Assembly (NCBI RefSeq): GCF_000023585.1 | Contig: NC_012914.1 | Location: forward strand, 3,440,001 to 3,504,000 | Origin: Paenibacillus sp. JDR-2 | Lineage (GTDB): Bacteria; Bacillota; Bacilli; Paenibacillales; Paenibacillaceae | Length of the DNA stretch: 64,000 nucleotides | Reading direction: 5' to 3' | In this document: one piece after another, positions 38,215 to 47,557 of the stretch | Numbering within the stretch: the stretch's first letter is position 1 | Layout of the letters: each line of letters begins with the position of its first letter | Notes under the pieces: model-generated | Databases searched by the model: none | The model's input: only the letters and a program-made list of their open reading frames with translations | Told to the model about the DNA's origin: nothing | Program-made: the position numbers and the translations under genes

Positions 38215-39450
38215 ATGACGACATTGGATCCGGAACAAGTCAGACGCTGGAGGCTTATATTAGGAGCTTCCGCCGAACACAAGCTGCAGGGAGCAGGCGG
38301 TCCGCAAGGAAGACCTCTATTAAGCGATGAGGATCTGCTGATGGATGAAGCCCTGGCGGCTATTTATGAAGGGGAAGGGACGGGTTCGGGAGCCGGGCTT
38401 AACGGCCAGGGTAACGGCAATACTTCCGGATCCCGATCTGCCGGTCTGGGAACATCGTCTCCCAAGTTAGCCAAATGGCTTGGCGACGTAAGGCACTTTT
38501 TTCCACCGGATGTGGTATCCGTCATACAGGCCGATGCCGTAGAACGTAAAGGACTTACCCAGCTGCTATTCGAACCGGAGCTGCTGTCCCAGGTTAAGCC
38601 CGATATCGGGATGGTCGCCACCTTAATGACGCTTCGCGGTCAAATTCCTGAGCGTACCAAAGAGACCGCGCGGGCACTCGTGAGGGAAGTCGTGGACGAT
38701 ATCATGAAGCGCCTCGAGCAGGATCTTACCCGTGCGGTTACCGGCGCTTTGAACCGGAGGCAGCACTCTCCGCTGCCTTCCTTAAGCGGACTTGACTGGG
38801 GAGCAACGATCCGAAAGAACCTGAAGCATTATGATCAGGAGCGCCGGCTGCTTATCCCGGAGAAGGTCTATTTCTTCGACCGCGCGCGGAAAAGCAAGGA
38901 ATGGACCGTCATTCTCGATATCGACCAAAGCGGCTCGATGGCGAATTCCGTCATCTATGCGTCGCTTGTGGGTTCCATCTTTGCGAGTATGCCGTCTTTG
39001 GAGACAAAGGTGGTTGCCTTCGATACCGAGGTGGTGGATCTGAGCGAGCAGTGCGCGAGCGATCCGGTGGATATGCTGTTCGGCATTCAGCTTGGCGGCG
39101 GGACCGATATCAATAAGTCGCTCCAATATTGCGAGCCGTTTATAACCGAACCGAAAAAAACGATCTTTATCCTAGTCTCCGACCTGTATGAGGGCGGCAA
39201 CCGGACCGAGATGATCAGGCGGCTGAAGGAGATGCATGAGTCCGGCGTAAAAACCGTCTGTCTGCTCGCCCTGTCGGATGACGGAGTACCGTCCTATGAC
39301 GAATCGGTCGCAAAAAAGCTGGCGCAATACGGCATTCCTTGTTTTGGCTGCACGCCGGATAAATTGGCGGAGTTGATCGAGGGCGCTTTGAAGGGAATGG
39401 ACCTTCAGCAGCTAGCCGATCGGATGGGGCAGACCGCAAAAGGAAAATAA
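38215..39450 (+). CDS. von Willebrand factor A domain protein (YehP/CoxE-like)
   Basis: 411 residues. A helical N-terminal region with a Gly/Ser-rich linker (55-80) precedes a vWA domain (about 230-400). The metal-ion-dependent adhesion site is complete: Asp237-x-Ser239-x-Ser241 in DIDQSGS, Thr297 in GGGTDIN and Asp323 in LVSDLYEGG. Together with a MoxR ATPase such proteins bind target complexes through Mg2+. It is the last gene of the five, followed by a strong terminator. Confidence 0.9.
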   Translation: MTTLDPEQVRRWRLILGASAEHKLQGAGGPQGRPLLSDEDLLMDEALAAIYEGEGTGSGAGLNGQGNGNTSGSRSAGLGTSSPKLAKWLGDVRHFFPPDVVSVIQADAVERKGLTQLLFEPELLSQVKPDIGMVATLMTLRGQIPERTKETARALVREVVDDIMKRLEQDLTRAVTGALNRRQHSPLPSLSGLDWGATIRKNLKHYDQERRLLIPEKVYFFDRARKSKEWTVILDIDQSGSMANSVIYASLVGSIFASMPSLETKVVAFDTEVVDLSEQCASDPVDMLFGIQLGGGTDINKSLQYCEPFITEPKKTIFILVSDLYEGGNRTEMIRRLKEMHESGVKTVCLLALSDDGVPSYDESVAKKLAQYGIPCFGCTPDKLAELIEGALKGMDLQQLADRMGQTAKGK

Positions 39451-39464
39451 TTATATACGAAGAC

Positions 39465-39497
39465 AAAAAAGCCTGCAGCTCGACTGCAGGCTTTTTT
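39465..39497. terminator. bidirectional intrinsic terminator
   Basis: Perfect 14-bp arms (39465-39478 / 39484-39497; GCCTGCAG core) with A6 and T6 ends, between the vWA gene and the convergent spoVB-like gene. Confidence 0.9.
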
Positions 39498-39546
39498 ATG
39501 TCAATTTTAACAGTTTACATAATAAAAGTTACGGTAACTAATTTGT

Positions 39547-41094
39547 TTAAGGCAGCGGAATCGCACGCCGAAAGCTTCTCCAATTAATGGTGTTCGTCAG
39601 CATAAGAGTTATGAAATAGAAGAGAGTGGAGATGACAATGGAGGCTACCATGCTCCATAACATCGACCAGCCTTCGTAGGTGAAGAAAGCCATGGACCAG
39701 CGGCCGAAGAGCGCCATGAGCACCATGCAAAAGCCTACCTTAATATAAGGCTGTACGGGCCAATAGAAGCCGATCGAGCTGGAGATGGAGAAGAAATTAA
39801 GCATCATCTGCAGAACCATGCCAATGCCGATACCAAACGCAACCCCAACAATGCCGAATTGGCTGCCGAATACAAAGATGGAGACCGCTTTGAACGCCGT
39901 GGAAATGATAAAGTTCCATAATGCGGCATTTGTCCGGCCAAGCCCCAGAAGAATGGCATGCAGCGGCGCGTCAAAATAATGGAAGAAGAACATGGGAGCC
40001 AGGATCTGCAGCAGCATCCCCGCATCGGGAGCCCCGTAAATAACGGAGGTTAATGGCGTTGCCCACTGAAATAAAATAACGGTTGCCGGCGCGCCGATTA
40101 GGAGGCCAACAATCATCGCCTGGTTCATCCGCTCATGAATGAGCAGCGTATTCTTGCTGACCGCCGCTTCGCTAATGGCAGGAACTAGCGCGGTTGAGAG
40201 AGAATTGGTTATAAAGCTGGGCATAAACAGCAAGGGGAATGTGTAACCAGCCAGCAAACCAAACTGCTTGGTCGCCATAGCCGTGCCGATACCTGCCATT
40301 GCTAGACTGGTAGTAATAAGCAAAGGCTGAAATGCGCTGTATAACGAATGAATAACGCCTTGACCTGCCGTTGGCATTCCTAGGTTAAGCAGCTCGTTAA
40401 GCGTGCTTCTACCGTGCTTGAGATGGTTCCTCCACGTTTCCCCCGCGGCTCTCCGCTCGCCGTAAAGCTTATAGCTGGCAGCAAGAAAGAGAAGACTGAT
40501 CATCTCGCTAATCACGGAAGCGGCCATAGCGCCTGCCGCCGCATAGGCTACGCCATAAGGCAGAAGCAAGTGGACAAGCGCCAATACGCAGGCGATTTGC
40601 ACCGTATGCTCAAGAACATCGGATGCGGCGATAGCCTTCATCTGCTGCATGCCGCGGAAATAGCCTTTCAAGACGGCGGAGATCGCTACAATCGGAGCAA
40701 TTGGCGTGATTGCGAGCATCGCTAGATAAGCTCGCTGGTCGCTTAACAGAATCGATGAAATCCACTCCGAAAAAATAAGCGAGAAGGTCGTCAGCGATAT
40801 GCTGAGTACGGATGTGATCGCAAGTGAGACATTCAGAATCCGCCTGATCTTTGCGCGGTCGCCTTGCTCATTGGCTTCAGCGACCAGCTTGGAGATGGCA
40901 ACGGGAAGTCCCAGCTCCGTAATCGTAATGACCAGCGGAACAAGCGGATGCGCCATCATTAGAAGACCAATGCCTTCCGCGCCAAGCGCGCGGGCGATGT
41001 ACATGCCGCTGATAAAGCCGAGTATCCGGTTAATGAATGCGGCGGCCGATAAGACTAACGTACCTTTTACGAATGACGATTTAGGATGTGCCAT
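39547..41094 (-). CDS. spoVB: SpoVB/MurJ-like polysaccharide (lipid) flippase family protein
   Basis: 515 residues with about fourteen membrane helices of the MOP/MATE superfamily. The N terminus (FVKGTLVLSAAAFINRILGFISGMYIARALGAEGIGLL) and TELGLPVAISKLVAEANEQGD are typical for SpoVB, which in sporulating bacilli is needed for spore cortex synthesis, probably by moving lipid-linked precursors. Genomes of this group carry several paralogues, so the symbol is by family, not proven orthology. The ATG is preceded by GGGAGGA. Confidence 0.8.
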   Translation of the reverse strand: MAHPKSSFVKGTLVLSAAAFINRILGFISGMYIARALGAEGIGLLMMAHPLVPLVITITELGLPVAISKLVAEANEQGDRAKIRRILNVSLAITSVLSISLTTFSLIFSEWISSILLSDQRAYLAMLAITPIAPIVAISAVLKGYFRGMQQMKAIAASDVLEHTVQIACVLALVHLLLPYGVAYAAAGAMAASVISEMISLLFLAASYKLYGERRAAGETWRNHLKHGRSTLNELLNLGMPTAGQGVIHSLYSAFQPLLITTSLAMAGIGTAMATKQFGLLAGYTFPLLFMPSFITNSLSTALVPAISEAAVSKNTLLIHERMNQAMIVGLLIGAPATVILFQWATPLTSVIYGAPDAGMLLQILAPMFFFHYFDAPLHAILLGLGRTNAALWNFIISTAFKAVSIFVFGSQFGIVGVAFGIGIGMVLQMMLNFFSISSSIGFYWPVQPYIKVGFCMVLMALFGRWSMAFFTYEGWSMLWSMVASIVISTLFYFITLMLTNTINWRSFRRAIPLP

Positions 41095-41203
41095 ACTTTC
41101 CTCCCGGAAAAACGCTTGAATACTTAAGTGTATTCACCGTTTGGAAAAGCATGCGAACAAGCTTCTTGCATGTTGGGAGGCTTTTTTGGAAGGAGTATTA
41201 ACC

Positions 41204-41686
41204 GTGAATGAATTGGAAATCGCAGTCCAACTTAGAGAGGCGGGACAATTAGAAGAATCCAGATCCATGCTGCTGGCATTAGTTGAACGATATCCCGGCA
41301 ATCCATCCGTCTGGTATCAATGCGCATGGGTGCATGATTCGATGGGACTCGAGAGGGAAGCCGTACCTTTTTATCAAAAATCAATAGAGCTTGGCCTTAG
41401 CGGCGAGGACCGGCAAGGTGCTTATTTGGGACTGGGCAGCACTTACCGTACATTGGGAATGTATGCCGAAGCGCGGTCTGTTTTTCGGGAAGCAATAGAA
41501 GAATATCCGGATAATCGGGAGTTTCAGGTCTTTTATGCGATGGTGCTTTATAACCTTGAGGAGCATAGCGCGGCTATGGAAATCTTGCTGAACCAACTAG
41601 CCGAGACGAGTGGGGATCAAGGCATTCAATCCTATCGAAAAGCTTTGCTCTTCTATGCGGATAAATTAGACCAGAGGTGGGATTAG
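41204..41686 (+). CDS. tetratricopeptide repeat protein
   Basis: 160 residues from GTG 41204, with AAGGAG 8 nt upstream; the frame is open further back without a ribosome site. About four TPR units are seen (AVQLREAGQLEESRSMLLALVERYPGNP, then GAYLGLGSTYRTLGMYAEARSVFREAIEEYPDN). The pattern is that of a small cytoplasmic TPR_5-type protein which mediates protein contacts. No partner is obvious among its neighbours. Confidence 0.8.
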   Translation: MNELEIAVQLREAGQLEESRSMLLALVERYPGNPSVWYQCAWVHDSMGLEREAVPFYQKSIELGLSGEDRQGAYLGLGSTYRTLGMYAEARSVFREAIEEYPDNREFQVFYAMVLYNLEEHSAAMEILLNQLAETSGDQGIQSYRKALLFYADKLDQRWD

Positions 41687-41782
41687 GGAATACTAATGCG
41701 GATTTTTGCAAGACGAGCCTTGACTTGGAGTTAACTCCAGGTGAGATAATAGGATCGACTAAAAGGAAAGCAGGGGATATGG

Positions 41783-42763
41783 ATGGAATACGTGAAATTA
41801 GGAAATACAGGATTGGATGTTTCCCGCCTTTGTCTTGGCTGCATGAGCTTTGGTGAGGTGGAGCGTTGGAATCATCCATGGATTCTTGATGAAGAAAACA
41901 GCCGCCCGATTATTAAGAAAGCTTTGGATTTGGGAATTAACTTCTTTGATACCGCAAATATTTATTCGACCGGAGCAAGCGAAGAAATCGTCGGTCGCGC
42001 CTTGAAGGATTACGCTAACCGGGATGAAGTCGTCATTGCATCGAAGGTATTCTTCCGCATGCAGCCTGGCCCAAACGGCGCGGGGCTTTCCCGGAAAGCG
42101 ATTATGAACGAAATCGATAACAGCCTGAAGCGATTGGGAACAGACTATGTGGATTTGTACCAGATACACCGCTGGGACTACAATACCCCGATTGAAGAGA
42201 CGATGGAAGCCTTGCATGACGTGGTGAAAGCAGGCAAAGCAAGATACATAGGGGCTTCCGCTATGTACGCGTGGCAGTTCCAGAAGGCGCTGCATGTGGC
42301 GGAGCAGAACGGCTGGACCCGCTTTGTCGCGATGCAGAATCATCTTAACCTCATGTACCGGGAGGAAGAACGCGAGATGATGCCTCTGCTCAAAGAGGAG
42401 AAGATTGGCGCGATTCCGTACAGTCCTCTTGCTTCCGGCAGATTGGTCCGCGACTGGGATACCGTTACGCATCGTTCCGAAACCGATCAGGCGCAAAAAA
42501 TGAAATACGACGCATTCGCCGAGCAGGATCGCGTTATCGCCGAGCGGGTTGCGGAGATTGCGGAGCAACGCGGCGTTCCCCGCGTACAGGTTGCCTTGGC
42601 CTGGCTGCTGCAAAAAGAGCAGGTAACGGCGCCGATTATCGGCGTAACAAGCATGGCTCAACTTGAGGAAACAATCGGATCGATCGAGCTTACGCTAACG
42701 CCGGACGAGGTTAAATACCTGGAGGAACAGTATGTTCCGCACCGCGTTGTTGGTGCCTTGTAA
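41783..42763 (+). CDS. aldo/keto reductase
   Basis: 326 residues of the NADPH-dependent aldo/keto reductase TIM barrel. The catalytic tetrad is complete: Asp56, Tyr61 (DTANIYS), Lys88 (VIASKVF) and His129 (LYQIHRWD). The C-terminal IIGVTSMAQLEETIGSIELTL cofactor region is also present. It belongs to the YhdN/Tas-like branch found widely in bacteria; the carbonyl substrate is unknown. It is a single gene with its own terminator. Confidence 0.92.
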   Translation: MEYVKLGNTGLDVSRLCLGCMSFGEVERWNHPWILDEENSRPIIKKALDLGINFFDTANIYSTGASEEIVGRALKDYANRDEVVIASKVFFRMQPGPNGAGLSRKAIMNEIDNSLKRLGTDYVDLYQIHRWDYNTPIEETMEALHDVVKAGKARYIGASAMYAWQFQKALHVAEQNGWTRFVAMQNHLNLMYREEEREMMPLLKEEKIGAIPYSPLASGRLVRDWDTVTHRSETDQAQKMKYDAFAEQDRVIAERVAEIAEQRGVPRVQVALAWLLQKEQVTAPIIGVTSMAQLEETIGSIELTLTPDEVKYLEEQYVPHRVVGAL

Positions 42764-42775
42764 GTGTAAAGGAGA

Positions 42776-42811
42776 AAAAGCTGGTTCCTAATCGGAGCCA
42801 GCTTTTTTGCG
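42776..42811. terminator. bidirectional intrinsic terminator
   Basis: AAAAAGCTGG and CCAGCTTTTTT pair around a 13-nt loop between the convergent aldo/keto reductase and glycosidase genes. Confidence 0.88.
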
Positions 42812-42814
42812 TAA

Positions 42815-45163
42815 TTATTTTGCCGTTAGCAGCTTTGCATTGGCCTGCGCGTCAAAAACCGTAGTTTTTCCGTCTTCGGTAATAACGGCCGATTTGGCTT
42901 TTACCGTTTGACCATCCGCGGTGAAATCTTTGTCAGAGAAATTGACGGTAACCTTTAATTGACCGCCGTATTCGGCGCTTTGCACGAGTCGGTCATCGGA
43001 CAATACCGAGAATTTCGTCATCTCTTGCATTACGGCCATGCTGTGGAACGGAGACCATACCTTCAGGAAGCCGGTAATGCTGGCTTGCTGCTGTTTCCAT
43101 GCCGCTTCGTCCAAATGGTACAAAGGAGGAGCGTTGTATAAAAGCTCATACAGCATCCGTTCCGCTTCGGCTCCTTTGATTTTGTAACTGCCCCATTCCC
43201 AATGATTAGTTGTAATAACGGAATTGTTGTAAACCAGCTTGTAGAGGGGCAGAGAGTAGGTAGGGTCCAGATACACTTTATCGTACAACGGTTTTACCGG
43301 CACGGCTTTGCTGTAACGTTCCGGAATCCCCGACATGGCATAATAACCGCCAACGTAATATTCGCTGTCTTTGTTATCGCGCATATCGGGATCTCCCCAG
43401 GCAATAATCGGACTTTCTATCCCTTGCGCGTACGCGATGACACCGCTGGCGTAGTCGTTGCCGCCTTCGGAGCCAACGACCATTTGCTTGTCTTTCGCAT
43501 AATAATTAAGCCTTTGAAGCCGCGCGTCAAGATCCTGCGCCTGCGTCGTCAGATGGGCAGGGGAGTAATCGTCAAAGATTTCACCCGTCGCATCGCAGTC
43601 GACAAACCAGGAATTAAAGGAAATCCCTTCCTTCAGAATACTCTCGGCGCGCTGCTTGACACTAGGCAAAGCTAATGTAGGATTAAGTTTACGGCCCCGG
43701 TTAAGGAAACCGGCTATCTTCGAGCCGTCTTTCCGGGTAATGGTAGCTTCCTCATAGAGAGCTGAATCCGGGAAGGAAGCCGTATTCCAGGATGGATCCG
43801 GCTTCTCCTGAATCGAATGGTAGGAATCGTAAGGGGCAATAAGATAACCGTCGCTTGCCGCTTCGTTCACCATTTCCGGATTAATCAAGCCATCCGCCCA
43901 GTTCGAGAGACCAATCCAGGCTTTATCGATACCGGAGTCATGCATAGATTTGATCAGTTCGGTCGAGCCGGCTTGACCCCAGTCTTTTAAATCGGCTGCC
44001 GCGTCACCTAGGATGTCTTTTAACAGCAGCTTGTTTAGCTCATACAGCTTTTGTTCGCTTAGGCTGGACAAGCCTTGTTGAATAAGGGCGGTTGCTTCCT
44101 TGCCCGTATCCGGGAACATCTCGGCAGAATAGAAGTCTTTCATTCGGACAGCCTGATTAAGCGCGCTTAGCACAACCTTTTTCTGATAATTATCCATATA
44201 ATCCTGGCCGGACACCTGCATAAGCGTATCTGCGAGCTCGCTGCCGCCGTCCGCGGTTTCATCCATCAGATGCTTAAGCCACGATCCAAGCTTGCCGTTC
44301 AGCACGGTTCTCATTTTCGGCCAATTTACATTCTCTTCGGTCAAAATATTGGGACTCCACAAGTAAATTTGCGGTGCTCCGTAAAGCTTCCGGATATTCG
44401 GATTTTGATCGGCTTTCTGTTCCAGGGTAACGAAGTTGCCGCTCTCTATTATTTTGTTTTTATAGGGTTGAACGATCTGCTGAGGGTCATTGCCTGTTAC
44501 ATAAAGGCGGAAGCCATAGCTTTTGTCCGGGTTAATCGAAGGAAATTCATGCGTAAATTGCATTTGCACCGATGGATCCGTGTCGAAGTGAAACTCGTCG
44601 TTAAATTTGTTATTGACCAGATAAACCATGGAGAACGATTTATTATTTAATGCGAAAAAGTCCATTGAGAACGACTCGCTGAACGTATAAGTCTGATCGT
44701 GGAGAAAGGTTTGCCAATCCTTGTCATCCGCGGGAATTCGCTTGCCTTCTCCGAACGGCAGCATGTAGCTGTCCGCTTGAACAATTGGCCACTCGAAGGA
44801 TTCGGCACCGATGGATTCCAGTTGGATATCGAGATAATTGTCCTTCTTGGTAACCGAGATATTCATCATGCCCGGATAGGTCCAGGATACCGAGTTGTCT
44901 TTCTTGATCCAATTCGTTACCTTCGACTTTGGCTGCGGCAGAGATGCTTGTTCTCTTACTCCGTCCTTGATAATGGTAAGCGCAAAGGTAGCGGGATCAA
45001 CTTCGAACTCAAACGGTTCGCCTGCAGGGAGCGATGCTTGCTGAATCGGCACTAGCGTCCCGGTTTCCGCTGGCGAAGTCTGGTTGTTGCTGCCGTTGGC
45101 GCAACCGGTTAATAGCGCGGTTAACACGGTAGTGGTAACCATCCACGTAAATTTTGATTTCAT
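42815..45163 (-). CDS. large glycoside hydrolase-like lipoprotein (GH101-related)
   Basis: 782 residues with a signal peptide and lipobox (LLTGC, Cys21), so it is surface-anchored. A beta-sandwich region (about 45-260) is followed by a barrel with features that recall the endo-alpha-N-acetylgalactosaminidase type (GH101 and relatives): a candidate nucleophile Asp in WFVDCDATGE and a candidate acid in VVGSEGGNDY, then a C-terminal beta domain. It may act on O-linked or alpha-linked amino sugars of glycoproteins or polysaccharides. I am unsure of the exact family. GGAGG is 8 nt before the ATG. It diverges from a two-component system that may control it. Confidence 0.7.
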   Translation of the reverse strand: MKSKFTWMVTTTVLTALLTGCANGSNNQTSPAETGTLVPIQQASLPAGEPFEFEVDPATFALTIIKDGVREQASLPQPKSKVTNWIKKDNSVSWTYPGMMNISVTKKDNYLDIQLESIGAESFEWPIVQADSYMLPFGEGKRIPADDKDWQTFLHDQTYTFSESFSMDFFALNNKSFSMVYLVNNKFNDEFHFDTDPSVQMQFTHEFPSINPDKSYGFRLYVTGNDPQQIVQPYKNKIIESGNFVTLEQKADQNPNIRKLYGAPQIYLWSPNILTEENVNWPKMRTVLNGKLGSWLKHLMDETADGGSELADTLMQVSGQDYMDNYQKKVVLSALNQAVRMKDFYSAEMFPDTGKEATALIQQGLSSLSEQKLYELNKLLLKDILGDAAADLKDWGQAGSTELIKSMHDSGIDKAWIGLSNWADGLINPEMVNEAASDGYLIAPYDSYHSIQEKPDPSWNTASFPDSALYEEATITRKDGSKIAGFLNRGRKLNPTLALPSVKQRAESILKEGISFNSWFVDCDATGEIFDDYSPAHLTTQAQDLDARLQRLNYYAKDKQMVVGSEGGNDYASGVIAYAQGIESPIIAWGDPDMRDNKDSEYYVGGYYAMSGIPERYSKAVPVKPLYDKVYLDPTYSLPLYKLVYNNSVITTNHWEWGSYKIKGAEAERMLYELLYNAPPLYHLDEAAWKQQQASITGFLKVWSPFHSMAVMQEMTKFSVLSDDRLVQSAEYGGQLKVTVNFSDKDFTADGQTVKAKSAVITEDGKTTVFDAQANAKLLTAK

Positions 45164-45252
45164 GCTTTATTCCTCCATTTCTGATTTGCGAAATCGAGGT
45201 TAGTCTAAGGAACGAATGTTACAGCAATGTGCCAAATTCAATCGAGGCGGTT

Positions 45253-45283
45253 CGTCACATTCGCGTCACGTGATTTTTATATA
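45253..45283 (+). promoter_or_regulatory. tandem CGTCAC half-sites before a TATATA box
   Basis: CGTCAC at 45253-45258 and again at 45264-45269, 11 bp apart (one helical turn), directly ahead of TATATA (45278-45283). Tandem half-sites with this period are typical for OmpR-type regulators, so this may be where the adjacent response regulator binds, for itself and perhaps for the divergent glycosidase. Confidence 0.4.
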
Positions 45284-45338
45284 GTAGAAAACAAAGCCGA
45301 TGAATGGGCAAGACTGATATTTGGAGAGTGGGTGACGT

Positions 45339-45989
45339 ATGTACTTGCTGCTGGCCGATGACGAGCCGATGATGCTGCAAATTTTAAAAAGCTATTTTAT
45401 TAAAGAGGGATTTAACGTGCTGACAGCCGGGGATGGCGAAGAAGCGCTGGAGATGTTTTACGAGCATCAGGTGGATCTTGCCGTATTGGACTGGATGATG
45501 CCGAAGGTGAGCGGGGTAGAGGTATGCAAGGAAATCAAGAAGGTCAGCCGGACCAAGGTGCTGCTCCTGACGGCCAAAGGCGAACCGGAAGACGAACTTT
45601 ACGCCCTAAATGCCGGCGCGGACGATTATGTGCGGAAGCCGTTTGATCCAAGAGTGCTGATTGCCCGTGCTTGTAAATTGTTGAATTGGGCCTCTCAGCT
45701 GCGGTCAGGCGATCTGGTGGTGGATATGGAGGCTCAGAAAATATACCGTGACGGAAGCGATGTGCAGGCTACTTCGAAGGAGTTCCAGTTAATGAAGTAT
45801 CTCATCCAAAATAAGGGTCAGATCGTACCCAGGAAAATGCTGCTGGATCAGGTATGGGGATTCGACTACTACGGAGACGACCGGACTGTGGATACCCATA
45901 TCCGCAGGCTGCGGGAGAAAATCGGGGAGACCCGGATTAAGACGTTCAGGGGCTTAGGATATAGTCTGGAGGAGCATCCGGATGAGTAA
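45339..45989 (+). CDS. OmpR/PhoB-type response regulator
   Basis: 216 residues: a receiver domain with Asp7/Asp8, phospho-acceptor Asp51 (LAVLDWMMP) and Lys in VRKPFDPR, then a winged-helix DNA-binding domain (about 122-212, ending TFRGLGYSLE). The start follows a GGAGAGTGGGTGA stretch. It overlaps the kinase gene by 8 nt. Direct repeats at 45253-45269 may be its own binding site. Confidence 0.93.
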   Translation: MYLLLADDEPMMLQILKSYFIKEGFNVLTAGDGEEALEMFYEHQVDLAVLDWMMPKVSGVEVCKEIKKVSRTKVLLLTAKGEPEDELYALNAGADDYVRKPFDPRVLIARACKLLNWASQLRSGDLVVDMEAQKIYRDGSDVQATSKEFQLMKYLIQNKGQIVPRKMLLDQVWGFDYYGDDRTVDTHIRRLREKIGETRIKTFRGLGYSLEEHPDE

Positions 45990-47367
45990 GCTCAGCTATA
46001 AGCTGATTACCCGTATTACGCTGACTCTCGTCACGGTATTTATTTTGACTTTTGCGATGAATACTTATTTTTTGCCGAAATATTTTTTATATCAGAAGAA
46101 AGAGAAGCTGGCGTCCCTGACTGCCGAGCTGTCTAGCGTGCCCGCTAATGCGCTGGACTCGCTGGTCCAGAAGCTGGAGCAGACGAGGGGCGTAACGATT
46201 GTCTATACGAGCATGACTCAGAACGCGGATGACTTAAACGACCAGATTTTGCGGCAATTGAACCGGAAGGGAATCACGTTAAGCAAGTTCTGGTTAAGCG
46301 AAGAAAATGTCGCCCTGCTGCGAGAGGGCAAGCGGGTAAACAAGCTATATGATCAAGCTAAGCTGAAGTCCAGCTTCCTTGTTAATTTCCTGCCGTCCGG
46401 CGGCAACGTGCTGGCGGTTGGAGAGTCGATCTCCTATTCAAAGGAGACGATTGGGATTGTGAACCGGTTTAATCTGTATATTTGGGCAAGTATGCTGCTG
46501 CTGTTGATCATCCTGTCAGCCTTGTATACGGCAAGGATCGTGAAGCCGCTGGAGAAGCTGAACGATACGGCTAGGTCTATTGCCGATTTATCCTTCACCC
46601 ATGCGAATATCCGGACAGGGGATGAGATTGAATCATTGGCAGGCAGCATTAACCGAATGAGCGATAAGCTGAAAGCTTCCCAGCAGTCGCTGGAGGCAAG
46701 AAACGCGAATCTGCGGACGTTTATAGCCGATATCTCGCATGAGCTTAAAACTCCGCTGTCCTTGATTCAAGCCTATGCGGCGGGTATTCAGGACGGTCTT
46801 GACGATGGAACGTACGCCGAAGTCATCGGACGCCAAACGAAGCATATGGCAGGAATGATTGATCAACTGCTCGAGCTGTCTAGGCTGCAGACGGAAGTTT
46901 ACGAGCTTATGCCAACAGAGTTCCGCCGGCTGCTGACAACAACGATTGATGATTACCGCGCAGCCTTTCGTCATAAGAATATGGAGCTGATCGTGGACGA
47001 CAAGCTTCCAGGCGAAGCTTGGGTCATGGCAGACAACCGCAAGCTCGAATCCGTTCTGCGCAATCTGCTCTCCAATGCATTGAAATATGCCGAAGGGGAG
47101 TGGGTCCGCGTTGCCGCGGAAGTCCAATCGTCCGCCGTTCATTTCAGCATTTTGAATGAAGCGGATACAAGCCAGGAAGCGAAGTGGGGGCAGGTATGGG
47201 AGCCTTTCTTCGTCTTGGAAGAATCCCGCAGCAAACAATTAAGCGGCACAGGACTTGGTCTATCCATCACCGCATCCATACTGCGGAAGCATCATGCGAA
47301 TTACGGGCATGTGGCGCAGGATGGAAGGGTGGAGTTTTATTTTTCATTGAGCGTGATGGAGTTATAA
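45982..47367 (+). CDS. membrane sensor histidine kinase
   Basis: 461 residues: transmembrane helices at about 9-33 and 164-184, an extracellular sensing region of about 130 residues between them, HAMP (185-238), a phosphoacceptor domain with His253 in DISHELKTPLSL, and an HATPase domain with NLLSNALKYAEGEW and GTGLGLSIT. It pairs with the preceding regulator through an 8-nt overlap. The large external loop suggests an envelope or extracellular signal; the adjacent secreted glycosidase hints at a glycan-related one. Confidence 0.93.
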   Translation: MSKLSYKLITRITLTLVTVFILTFAMNTYFLPKYFLYQKKEKLASLTAELSSVPANALDSLVQKLEQTRGVTIVYTSMTQNADDLNDQILRQLNRKGITLSKFWLSEENVALLREGKRVNKLYDQAKLKSSFLVNFLPSGGNVLAVGESISYSKETIGIVNRFNLYIWASMLLLLIILSALYTARIVKPLEKLNDTARSIADLSFTHANIRTGDEIESLAGSINRMSDKLKASQQSLEARNANLRTFIADISHELKTPLSLIQAYAAGIQDGLDDGTYAEVIGRQTKHMAGMIDQLLELSRLQTEVYELMPTEFRRLLTTTIDDYRAAFRHKNMELIVDDKLPGEAWVMADNRKLESVLRNLLSNALKYAEGEWVRVAAEVQSSAVHFSILNEADTSQEAKWGQVWEPFFVLEESRSKQLSGTGLGLSITASILRKHHANYGHVAQDGRVEFYFSLSVMEL

Positions 47368-47530
47368 ATCTCCTAAGCCATCGCTTTTGGCAAAATACTC
47401 CTCGATCTCGTTAATGGGAATTAATGTGAGGTCTAGCTTATTCCCATCCTCAAATAGAATGATATAAGAGAACCAATTGCCAAGTTCCGCCGGGAACAGC
47501 TCCATCCATATTATAGAAATGACTGGGAAA
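47362..47530 (-). pseudogene. remnant of an aminoglycoside 6-adenylyltransferase
   Basis: A short minus-strand frame encodes MELFPAELGNWFSYIILFEDGNKLDLTLIPINEIEEYF, closely resembling the segment of ANT(6)/AadK enzymes around the catalytic region (MELFPP..G.FSYL.LF.DGN.IDLTL.P..E..EYL). Only about 50 residues remain: the N-terminal nucleotide-binding part is missing and the frame ends at the 3' end of the kinase gene. It is surely inactive. The frame also extends upstream to 47559 with unrelated sequence. Confidence 0.7.
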
Positions 47531-47557
47531 CTCGGGTAAAAGGTGGTGGGGACGACC

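Noticed and set aside
41798..42661. A 287-codon minus-strand frame
   Set aside because: Antisense shadow of the aldo/keto reductase, whose catalytic tetrad is intact.
46633..47238. A 201-codon minus-strand frame
   Set aside because: Antisense to the histidine kinase core; no ribosome site and no domain.
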